Part shown: piece after piece, positions 34,657-44,856 of the stretch | Layout of the letters: each line of letters begins with the position of its first letter | How positions within the stretch are numbered: position 1 is the stretch's first letter | From: Edaphochlamys debaryana | Lineage: Eukaryota; Chlorophyta; Chlorophyceae; Chlamydomonadales | DNA length: 64,000 nucleotides | Assembly (NCBI GenBank): GCA_016858145.1 | Contig: JAEHOE010000015.1 | Coordinates: 1,302,001-1,366,000, forward strand | Reading direction: 5' to 3' | Notes under the pieces: generated by a model | Databases searched by the model: none | What the model was told of the DNA's origin: nothing | What the model saw: the letters and a program-made list of their open reading frames with translations, nothing else | Made by a program: the position numbers and the translations under genes

Positions 34657-37600
34657 ATGAGCAGCAGAGCCGAGACCAGTGGCGGGGCTTATGCGCCGCT
34701 AGATGCCGGGCCCTCGTCATCAGCGGGTCCTAGGGAGTCATCTCTTGGGCCCGAGTACAAGCTCAAGCAGCGGCCATCCGCAAGCCAGGCGCCCACGGGC
34801 GGGGACCGCGCGGCACAGCTGCGACGCTCAAACTCCATAAGCTACAAGGCTGTGCTTGGAAGCGAGCTTGCCGCCGGAATCCGCCAGCGTGATAAGGTGC
34901 GTGCAGGGTTTTTCTGGGGGTGCCGGTGGGGGACAGAACTGCAACACCCGTCCAACGCCCACTGCCTTCCCGCGCCTCGCAGTTCGTGCCACTCCCGCTC
35001 GAGAGCAGCAGGGCGGCCTCGCCCGGGCGGCCGGAGGAGCAGGAGGGCTCGGGGCGGCCGTTCGGGGAGATTGGGGGGCTAGAGCCCCCAGGCTTGCTCG
35101 GGCGCGCAAGGTGGGCCTTGGCGGCGGCGGCCCGCTGCCTTGGGGCTGCTATACGCTGCGTGTGGCGGAACCGGGCCCACGTCCAGAACTCGCCCTGGGG
35201 GTGGTTTGCACAGCCCCCCCCTTCCTCCTCCATAGCGGGTAGCGGGGCAAGCATGTGGCCATGCGGCGCCGGCGGCTGGCGGTATCGCATCCGACAACAG
35301 AGCGCGCCAGTCCCACGGCGGGAGCAAGTCCCAGCTCCCCCTTTTCCACACCCTTCCTCAACTCCTTCCCTTCGCTCCCCGCTGCCCCTCCTTGCCCCTC
35401 CACTTGCATCTCTCCCTTCCCAATGCCCCCCTCCCACCCTCCCTCCCTCCCTCTCTCCCTACCCCCCCCCCCTCAAAGGCTAACTGTCTACTGTGTGGCT
35501 GAGGCCCTGGACCGGGAGAAGCTGGTTTCGCTGCTGCGCATCAAGCACCCGGGTGCGGTGGTTGGCGGTTAGCGGTTAGCGGTTGGGGTCGGTCTTACGA
35601 GCCAGAGGGGCCTCCATGGGACTGCCATCGGAACCCTGGGAAGGCGCAGCGCAGGAGACCGATGGCTTCATTTGGGCACCTGTGGTGGTCGTCGTGGGAC
35701 ACCCCCGGGTCGCGGAGGGGGGTGGGGCCGCGGTAGCACCGTTGTCATGCGGGGCCTGCGTCGGCCGCTGCCTGGACGTGACCTTGTGGGGTCTCTGCCC
35801 TGCTGCGCACGTGGCGTGGTCGTCTGACTCTGCGCCTGCCCGTATGGCCGGGGGCTGAGCCTCTGAGGAGCTTAGCCGCGTGTTCCCCGCCCACCCCCGC
35901 CCCCAGGCTGGGAGACGCACGCGTACGAGGATGTCGTACACGCGCGCCTGCCGGCGCCGTACGTACAGGGCGGGGGGTACGGGCAGTACACGGGCGGGGG
36001 CGGCCTGGACGACACGCCCCCCTCGGCCTCGACCTCGCTGACGTCAGCGCAGGCCGTGGGGGCACCGGACGTTTTCTTCTTCGAGGTGGGAAGGGGGGAG
36101 GGGGGGGGGCAGCGGGGTGGGCAGGGGGTGGGAAGGCGGGGGGAAAGGGGGGAGGAGGGGTCCTAGGGGGAGGGACGAGCAGCCGCTGCTTGGGGGGCGT
36201 GGGCAGGGTCGCAGCATAGTAGACAACTTGGCAGGAAGAAGAGAATTGCTCTGCCAGGGCGCTGCTTGGGTGACGGCCGGAGCACCAGGCAGGCAGCGGT
36301 GGTCGCCTCCATGGGGCCATGGCTCGCCCTTCATGTGCAGCCGCGACCCGCTTTCGGCGGCCCCCACCCGGGTGGCTTGGTCATGAGGGCATCGCGCGGC
36401 CTCAACTAACCGATACTGCTGTCCCCATTCCACCTGCCTCCTCCTACCGTACCCGTTGTACGGCCGCAGTACGGCGTGGTGGCGTTCTGGGGAATGCAGC
36501 AGAGTCAGGTGGGGGCGGGAGGGAGGGAGGGAGGGGCAGGGAGGGACAGGGAGGGGCAAGTGTAAGAGGCACGGCTGTCAAAGGCCGGGAGGGGCGCAGG
36601 ATGGGCTGGAACAGTGGGAGGCAAGGCATGCAGCGGAGCCAAGGGGCAGACCGGGCTGGGCAACTGGTCTCTCGCTTTCGGATTAGCGCTTGGACCTTGA
36701 AGGCTGCGGTAGGTTAGGGCCGCTAACCCTCCGCTCACCCCCCCTGCCGCTGTCAACACCGCACCCCCTATCATGCCCTCCCCCCGCAGGAGGCCTCCAT
36801 CCTGAGGTCCCTGGCCAAGGCCGTGGAGCAGGGGCCGCTGCCGGTGCGCGGGGGCTTGAGGGGGCGCGAGGCGGGGGCGGGGGCGGAGGGGGGCCCTTCT
36901 GGTGCGCGGGGGCCGGGGGGCGCGGCTGCGGCTGTGCTCGCAGCTGGGGCAGATGAGCTCTGCAGGTCGTGACGGGGCAGGTACCGGGCGCGGGGAGGAC
37001 TGGAGGCTGCTGGACCGCAGCTGCCTGCCCACATGCCCGACTGCAGGTGCCACGTGGGCCCTCACGTGATCATGTGTCATCCATCTTGCGTAGTGATGCA
37101 TGCTCCTTCCCGCATGGCTACCCAGCCCATCCGCCTCGGCCGCCTGGCCCATCCCGTCGCCCTCCTCCCTTTCCCTTTTCTCACCCTTCCTCCTCCCCCC
37201 CTTCTCCCCCCCAACCCCTACCCCAGCGGTACGACATGGACGAGTTCGCTTTCAACATCTCTGGATCCGAGCCGCCGCACATCCAGAACGACACTATCAC
37301 CATCAACCGCCGCCAGGCCACAGATCACCGGGTGGGTGTACGGTGTACGGCTGGATCCAGCGGCTGAAAGGGCAGTTGTGTGCACACGGCCTGGGCCGGC
37401 CATCGTTTTATCGCCCCTCCCCCTTCCCCCCACCCCACCTCCTACCCCTACCCCCACCCTCCCGCAATCCCGCTGAGCAACACCCCACCCCACCCCCACT
37501 CACCCCACCCCCTGAGACACCCCGGCGCATGCGAGCAGCCCTTACACCCCACCCCCACGCCCCCTCTCCCCCCCAGGTCCGCCTGGCCATCTCCCACGCC

Positions 37601-39346
37601 CTGGCCCAGTCCACCAAGCTGAGTGTGTACGAGGAGCGGGTGGTGGCGCTGGTGGAGGAGAGCAGGCACCTGCCGCAGGTGTGGAGGGGGGGGAGGAAGG
37701 GGTGTTCAGGGCTGCTCGTGTAAAGGCCAGGGAAAGGAAGGCGTGTGTGTTTGTCGCTGAGCGGGATCGCGCCGGCGCCCAGGGAGTCCTTGCGTGTATG
37801 TAGAGGTACATAAGGGAAGGGGGCACGGAGGAAGGGGGGAGGGGGCTGTAAGGTGTGGGCTGGGACAAAGCGCTTTGTTCCCCTTCACTAGTCGGCCGCC
37901 GCTCAAGCCGCGCTTACACGCACCTCCCCTCCCTCCCCCACCCTACCCCTACCCCCCCTGTCAGGACCTGGCGGCCCACGGGCGTGTGTCCATGTCCACC
38001 AAGAAGCTGGCGCAGCTGATCGGCAAGGTAGGGGGGGAGGGGGGTCACGGCTGACACGAAGAACCCCCTTTTCTCCAGCTCCTTGTTCAGCCCACTAGGT
38101 TTACAACTTTGCATACCCGGGCAAAAGTGTGGCCTACGGGGTGGTGGAGTGAAAGGAACTGGGGTGGCTGCGCGCGTTTGGAAGCTGTACAGGGCCCTGG
38201 CCCGCGCTCCGCTCCTCGCTCCTCTCCGCTGGCGCTTGCGCTTGCACGCCCACGCGCCCCTCACCTCCACCAGCCCTCCTCCCCTCCCGCCCCCTCCCTC
38301 CCCCTCCCGCCCCCTCCCTCCACCTCCCTCCACCTCCCTCCCCCCTCCCCCCCAGGTGTTCCTGCAGTCCTCCACGCTCAACCTGCTGTCCACCGTCATG
38401 GACACACCCGAGTTCTTCTGGAGCGCACCCGACCACCTGCAGGTGGGGGGGCGGGAGGGGGGGGGGTGTATGGGGGTGGGGGGTGTATGGGGGGGGGGTG
38501 AAGAGGGGGTGCAGAGGCGGGGTGCAGAGGCGGGGGTAGCGTGGGCGGTAGCACGGGCCTACAGCGGGGGAATCCGGGGGCTGGTGGGGGGGGTGAGTAT
38601 GTATTTGGGGCGGACGCATGTCGGGACACGGGGGGTGGGGGACGGGATGAGGGCCTTCGGCACCCAGGCGCGCCGAACCACTGCCTTGCGTACTTTTGAC
38701 TGCCCGGCGTCTTGACGCTATTTCCCCTCCCCCCCTACCCTACCCTTCGGCAATCCCACTAATAACAAGACGCTCTCCCGCTCAGCTTCAAACTCCCCCC
38801 CTTCCCCTCCCTCCACACACACACACACACACACCACACCCCCTCCACCCCAGGCCCTGTACGAGCGCGCCTGTGAGTACCTGGAGCTGGACACTCGGGC
38901 GGAGGTGCTCAACGCGCGGTTTGAGGTGGGGAGGGGGAGGGGCGGAGGGGGCCGGGGGGGAAGCTAGGGAGGCGGGGACCGTAGGGGAGACGGCGCTGCT
39001 CCACCGCTGCTTTACGCCCGGCATGTCACACTGAACGTGAATCTGACAGATCCGTTCACCACACGCCCAGACCCATCTCCATATGCGGAGATGCTAGGCA
39101 TCACTTAGGGACCCCGTCCTGTGGACCCTCACAAAACCTCGACAACACGTCACCCTCCCCCCCTCCCCCCCCTCCCCCCCCTCCCCCCCCCTCCCCCCCC
39201 AGGTCCTGCAGGAGATGCTGGACATGCTGCGGGACCACAAGAACAACTCCCACGCCGCCCGCCTGGAGTGGATCATCATCTGGCTGCTGCTGGTGGACGT
39301 CATACTCATGCTCTTCCAGCTGCTGTCGCTGTTCGGGCTGGTGTGA
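34657..39346 (+). CDS. RMD1/RMND1-family protein (DUF155), C-terminal membrane anchor
   Basis: Twelve exons give about 428 aa: 34657-34896, 34983-35110, 35479-35552, 35907-36085, 36470-36508, 36790-36843, 37227-37331, 37577-37678, 37965-38027, 38356-38442, 38854-38925, 39203-39346. After about 125 disordered Ser/Gly-rich residues the DUF155 domain runs to the end: RLTVYCVAEALDREKLVSLL, DVFFFEYGVVAFWG, RYDMDEFAFNISG, IQNDTITIN, RLAISHALAQSTKLSVYEE, LIGKVFLQSSTLNLLSTVMD, TPEFFWSAPDHLQALYERAC, EYLELDTRAEVLNARFEVLQ. It closes with the typical C-terminal helix LEWIIIWLLLVDVILMLFQ. In yeast and animals members are organelle-associated; RMND1 supports mitochondrial translation. No clear N-terminal presequence is seen, so compartment is open. 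Introns contain strong C-tracts. Confidence 0.92.
38813..38834 (+). repeat. CA microsatellite in an intron of the RMD1-family gene
   Basis: About 11 uninterrupted CA dinucleotides lie in the intron before exon 11, close to its acceptor. Confidence 0.8.
39149..39200 (+). repeat. C-tract array next to a splice acceptor
   Basis: Seven or so runs of 5-9 C separated by single T precede the acceptor of the last exon. The opposite strand has G-runs able to form G-quadruplexes. Confidence 0.75.
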
Positions 39347-41158
39347 GCCGGGGGCTGGCGTGAGCCGGGGGCTGGTGTGAGGGTGTGGGCGTCACAGCTC
39401 CGGCTCTGGCAGCGGCCGTTGCAAAGCCGCTGGCGCTCGGCTAGAGGCACAGGCGGGGGTGGGCTCGTGGAGGTGGGTGAGCGCGGGCTAAGGAGGAGAA
39501 GGTAGGGGGAGGAGGAAGGGGAGGAGAGAGGGGGATGGGGAGGGGAGGGAGTGCGTTGTAGCGGAGCCCGAGCCGGTGGTGAGCGGTGGGGTGGCTTGCG
39601 CAGGCGCAGGGCGCAGAGTGCTTGAGGCCTCTGCTGGTCAGCAGGCGCGGGCTTGCATCTGCCGGCGCCTGCTGATAGAAGCTTGTGAAGAGGCGGGGGC
39701 TGGAATGGCGGCGGCGGGTAGCTAGGTATTATATGTTCCTTCCATTTGGCTTTGGCTCTTGGAGCGTTGCGCAGCTTGAGTGGCTTGCAGCGCTTTGGGG
39801 GCCGCGGTTGGGGGCCTGTGTGGCTCGGGTTGCACATCACGTGCGGTGCCACGTCACTGACAACGCGTTGCTGGCGAGCCTCATGGTGCTGGGCATGGCA
39901 AGAGCTGGCCCCGAACGTTCATGGTTCCATCTGTGTTGAGGTTTGCGTTGCTGCAGACAGCTGTTGTGAGGGTGTGGGGGTGCAGTCTGGCGCTGGGCTC
40001 TTCATCCGTCACGCATGCCATTACGATACGGTGGAGTGTGCGCTTCATGTTTGCTTCCAAGAGTTCTTGTGCGTGGTTGCCCTTGTTGGGTGCGGGCAAG
40101 CGTGCATGCAAGAGGCTGTGTTGGTGTGGCTGCGTGTGCGCAGGGGTGCGCAGCGCTGGGAGCGCTGGCGGTATCGGGGGATGGTGGACAGCGCCGCCGT
40201 CGAGGCTGCGGCTCTAGCCCCTCTAGGAGTTAACGAGCACTGGGCGAGCCAAGGTGTCCGTCGCTGCCTGCCCCTTGAGCCCAGACCACCCCAGAGCCCA
40301 GACGCTTTCGGCAGGTCCGTGCGTGCCGCACGGCCCCTCTTCACCGATTGCATCGCAGAATCTCCACCTTCGCTCAACCCCGGCGGTCATCCGGGCGGTG
40401 ACGGTGGGGGACAGAGCTCGGGGCAGGACCCGGGCCCGGAGGCAGGGCGGGGACCTCCGGGCGGCGGCGGAGGGGTTCTATGCTGGCAGGGGCCGTGCAG
40501 CGTAGTCCGGACGACGACGAAGGGGGATGCAGCTGAACGCAACTAGGCCGTGCGCAACGCAACAGAAAGATGGAGAGGCAGAGCAACAGGCAAGAAGAAG
40601 TAAGGCTAAGCGACGGCGGTCTGGGCATGGGGGGGGGCAGCGGATGGATAAGCGTTGCCTGGCCTGGCCCATAGCTGTTGCACTTGAGCCTGCTGCTTAC
40701 AGAACAGACTGCTTGTCGAGATCATGCATAGCACGGGCGCACGCGAGCGGGTGAGGGAGGGGGAGGGGAAACGCGCGAGGGTTGTCGCCACGGTGGAGAC
40801 CGCTCGTGGAGACCGTAAGAACGGCCCCCAGTATCCCTTTGCTGCTTGCATACTGTATCGCCTGACCTTTGATGGACAGCAAACCTTGTGCAGCACGAGC
40901 AGTCGCATATAGGTCGCCGGACACTCGCATCTGACCCCAGCTGTCATCGTTGCCCTTCACCCACTTCCCGTTGTTCCTACGCCTCTCTGCTTGTTGTAAC
41001 AGTAAAACTGAGACTGAATGCACCAACTCGTCCGTTGTCGCAGCGTTAGCGTTGGCCTTGCAGAAGTGGCCACCAACGCGTCTGGACTCCTTTTAGCGTT
41101 GCTTGCTTCCTATGATGTATGAACTCAGAGCTCAGGTCAGCTGAGTCCGGTTAGAGCG
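39347..41158. other. 1.8 kb intergenic region, no gene seen
   Basis: The plus strand is G+T-rich from about 39730 to 40160. The region holds one copy of the dispersed repeat (40466-40531). Open frames lack protein-like composition. It should contain the 3' UTR of the RMD1-family gene and the promoter of the GT15-like gene. Confidence 0.5.
40466..40531 (+). repeat. Dispersed repeat copy (partner of 33609-33674)
   Basis: Same order of blocks as the copy at 33609: GAGGGGTTCT, GGCAGGGGCCGTGCAGCG, TAGTCCGGACG, GAAGGGGGATG, with scattered substitutions. The same orientation is kept. Confidence 0.6.
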
Positions 41159-43691
41159 ATGCCAAGCGACATGCTCAGGGCCAGCGGTAATGCCGCGCTG
41201 CTGGCTCTTTTCGTGCTGGTCGTTATGCAGCAAACTCCAGTCACGAATGCCCACCGGAGCCTGCTGGCCGGGGAGCCGTGCTGCCACGGACATCCCTCGG
41301 ACGCTGCACACGCTCTGGCGCTCAAGCACGTGGGGACTGGCGACCCGAGCGCCAACCGGGATCGCCTCGCGTGCGTCTACTTGCTCACAGACCTGAACCG
41401 GAAAGGTCAGCAGACAGACGGAGGTGTGGGAAGGGGGCTGACTGCGTTGGGGTAAGCGGAAGTCCACAGGCAGGCAGGCAGGACGTTCCACACTTGAACG
41501 GCATCTTACCAGTGCCCCAAGCCCCCACCCCCCGCATCACCTCACCTCACCCCGCCCCCCGCCAGACCGGGACCGCGTGGCCATGCTGCGCAAGTCCATA
41601 GACCTGCTGAGGGAGAACCTCTTCCCCACGACGGAGGCCAACGTCTACGTGTTTACGACGGACGTGTATGTGAGCGGCTGGGCAGCGGGCGGCTCAGGTT
41701 GCCCAAACGCGTGCCTGCCACTGGATTCCGCGGTTGCTGCACCATTGCGCACTGCGCACTGACCAGCTTGTATGCTGCCAACAGGAGCTCAGGAGATAAA
41801 CCATCTCTCCACATGCCCTTGGTTGCTGACTGGCGTTTTGCCGCTTGCACCTGTAGGTGGACGACATGCGGTCTGCGCTGGGCGAGCAGGGCCGTCTGCC
41901 CAACGTGGCGGTGCTCCCGCTGGACAACAGCTCATGGTCCATTCCCGAGCTGGGCAGGGACAGCACGCAGTGGATGGGGCTCTTCCCGGCGCCGTACAGG
42001 CTCATGGTGCGTGCCGTACGATACCGGTACGGTGGAACAAGCAGGCAGGACGGCTGCGCGAGGCTGGCGTATCCCCTGAGTGACGTGAGAGCACTCCATT
42101 GAGATCCCGTGCATCTCCCCCCGCAGGGCGACTGGCGGATGTCCTTCATGCCGTACTTTGTACGGACGATGGGCCATAGGTGGGGCCGGACCGGAGCAAA
42201 GTTGTCGGCTTCGCCAGCCTAGCCTAGCCCAATGATGTCATTACTGCCTCTAGGTGATCTCCCTCTCCCACCCCACACCCCCGTCCCCACACACACCCCG
42301 CCCTCCCCCAGGTTCGTGCTGCAGCTGGACGACGACTCCTTCATCCTCAGCCCCGTGGGGAGGGACCTGGTCGCCATGTTCGAACAAAACGGACTCAAGA
42401 TAGCGGCGCAAAAGATCAACAGGTGTGTGGGTTCGGCTACCTCAAAGTCACCTGCTGGACCAGCCGACGCCCTTGCTGCTGCTAGCCACGCTGTGCTGTG
42501 CGTTGTTGCGCCAAGGCCCTTGCCCCGACCCGAATGCAACAACCCACAGGGATCCTCCGCAGGTGACGTGGGGCCTCGCGGAGCTGGCCCGATACTTCAT
42601 CGTCTCGCACAAGATTGCGCCAACGCAGCTCTTCAGCTACTGCCGGCCTCGCAATCTGGACGGTCTGCATTCGACCTTCGACCAAAAGGCGAGCCCGGGC
42701 CGGGCGGGATCGCACTGGGGCCTCCGCTCCCACCTTGTGCGGGAAGCGGGGGGCGGGCAGGGGCCTGGGCAAGCGGTTGTGTTTCACGGGGACGGGAGGG
42801 GAGGGTGTCAGAGCAGTCAAGTGCCGAGGCGGCTGCGACCCTGGCGCGGCGGGTACGGAGGTTTAGCTCGCCGGCTCGGTAGCCGAGTGGCCAGGTGCCT
42901 GGCGAGCGAGGCCTCGCTGCCGGCATGGAGGGACGCTGGGAAGGGTGCCGGGGTTGCTGCCATCACGCCTGCCCATGGCAGATCATAACACGCTAGCTCA
43001 GAACGTCAAACCCCTGACGGTATTGATCCTGTTTGCCCGCTTTTCGCCTGGCGATCCCCACTGTTCCTGGACGCAGCGCTTGGCTGGCTCGTTGACGCCA
43101 GAGCAGATGCAGGCCCTGCAAGAAGACAACATGCCCAGCACCGGCGGCTGGACGCGGCATGTACTGTACGGCAACTGCGTCATGTACAGCCTGGAGTGGT
43201 GGTTCACGCCCATGGTGGGTGGATCCAGGGACCCCATGCCACGTGCTGTAGCGACGCGTTCCAGGATCCAAGGCATCGTAGAACTGACGTACCGCCCGTT
43301 TCCGGGTGCCCTTGCGCGCTCCAGAGGTGGCCTCCAGGGCCCCACCGCCCACCGCCACCGCTCCCTCACGTGTGCCCCTGCGTGTCGTGGCACGTGACTC
43401 ACGCAGGTGCACCGTTTCGTACAGCTCTGTCGTGCAACGGGCGGCCCGTTCATGTACCGCTGGAACGAGCAGGGCGTGCTGGCCATGCTGTGGCAGATCT
43501 TCGTTAGGCCGGAGGAGTTTTACATGTTCGAATTCGACTACAGACACCGCTTTTTGCCGGGCGTGTTCGACAAGCCGGGGGCCGGTGGCGGCGAGGAGGA
43601 GGAAGAGGAGAAGGAGGAGGGCGGAGGTGGCGGTGAGGAGGGTGGGGAGGGGGAGGAGAAGGAGGAGGGCGATGAAGAGGAGGGGAGGTAG
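41159..43691 (+). CDS. GT15-like (KRE2/MNT1-type) alpha-mannosyltransferase-like protein
   Basis: Eight exons give about 408 aa: 41159-41405, 41566-41669, 41857-42006, 42127-42179, 42312-42422, 42550-42688, 43077-43214, 43407-43691. A hydrophobic N-terminus (ALLALFVLVVMQQTPVTNA) is a signal peptide or anchor. RDRLACVYLLTDLNRKGRD, LLRENLFPTTEANVYVFT, MSFMPYFVRTMGHRFVLQ, LDDDSFILSPVGRDL, GNCVMYSLEWWF, HRFVQLCRATGGPFMYRWNE, QGVLAMLWQIFVRPEEFYMF and FDYRH follow the order of GT15 alpha-1,2-mannosyltransferases. LDDD stands where these enzymes have their metal-binding acidic site. It probably modifies secreted glycoproteins in the Golgi. The C-terminus is a long Glu/Gly run (43590-43690), unusual for the family. 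It is a paralogue of the partial gene at 55-289. The intron at 42689 uses a GC donor. Confidence 0.83.
42689..43076 (+). other. GC-AG intron in the GT15-like gene
   Basis: The exon ends GACCAAAAG, the intron opens gcgagc and closes gacgcag. Both are phase 0, joining STFDQK to RLAGSLTPEQ. GT sites in the first bases of the intron would break the frame or add unlike sequence. Confidence 0.55.
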
Positions 43692-44856
43692 GGACCCCCG
43701 TTGCTGGGTGGGGGCTTGGCCGACCCGCTTTGGACTCGATGTGGGGCTGGACAGGACCGCACTGGTTGTTCTTATTGTCACATGGGCACGGGCATCAGCC
43801 GTGAACTCCCATGCGGGCCGTGGACCGTGGTGCCACAGCGCACGTGCTCCCGCCCGACTTGGCGCAAGGGACCGGTGGTGGCGTGTGCCCCAACGCGGGC
43901 CGTCTGCTTTGAGGATCCAACGCGCGCCCTTCGGCTATAATCGAGGTTCACTGACGACACGGCTGGGCATGCCGGGCATCCAGACTATGTGGGGCTTGCA
44001 CTTCCTGTAGTGAGAGTGATGGGTTGTGAGTTTGCACTGTGCACCCACTGCACCAACGCCAAGAACTATTTGTATTGTGCATCTGCATCTGGCTGGGAAA
44101 TGCGTACAGGGTTCGGACTGAGGCATGGGACTGCGAAGAGACGATGCGGACAGCATGGCCAAGAGCCGCGGGGTGGGGCTGGTGGTGGTGCGCCCGTCTG
44201 GACGGGTTGTTGGATGTTGTGGGTTGTGCTGGGTTGTGTTGCGCGGTATGCCGGCTTCTCGGCAGGCGAGCCAACCGTTCACAGGGGCAGGAGGAGGAGG
44301 GAAGCAGGTGGGCAGGTCGCAACATCGCTTGTCCTGTGGCCACATCAGGCCTTTGCACACACTTGCCTCCGAACTCGAGTGGTACACACAGCGGTACTCC
44401 AACCGCAAGCCCGCCCCCGCTGAGCATTAGTTACCTGCTCCACTTCCTTCCTGCCTGCCTTCCTGGGCACTGTCAGCTACAGTCCACCCTACCATACAGC
44501 TGCTCCCGTCGATACCAGCTCTCGTCAATCACTGCACAGTGCTCCCAGATTCTTCCAAGCGGCAAGTCCCAACGTCCCCGCCTCTTACATGCCATCTCCC
44601 GCACCCAACCGCCCCTACACAACGGTCAACTGCGTCGCCACATCCCCAGCCGCGCCGCATGAGGCCCGTGCTCGAGCTTCGAGCACGACGCCCGAGCGCC
44701 CAGTTCTCCCCCTGCCCTCCTCCGCATGGCCCCAACCTCCAGACACACATGACAACGACAACGGGCCCCCCACACGTTCCTGAGTGGGGTCAGCACACAT
44801 GAACCCCACACGAGACGCCCCGAGCACATGGACCAACCACCCCACTACAGCCCCAG
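43692..44856. other. Intergenic region between convergent genes, no gene seen
   Basis: This holds the two 3' UTRs of the GT15-like gene (plus) and the TPR gene (minus). Open frames are not protein-like. Confidence 0.5.
44585..44589 (-). terminator. Possible TGTAA polyadenylation signal for the TPR gene
   Basis: The reverse strand reads TGTAA about 270 bases beyond the stop codon of the minus-strand gene, a typical distance for this type of signal. Confidence 0.4.

Noticed and set aside
42865..42950. tRNA-like string GGTAGCCGAGTGGCCAGG
   Set aside because: It resembles a D-arm, but no matching acceptor stem, anticodon arm or GGTTCGAATCC-type T-loop follows; it lies in an intron.
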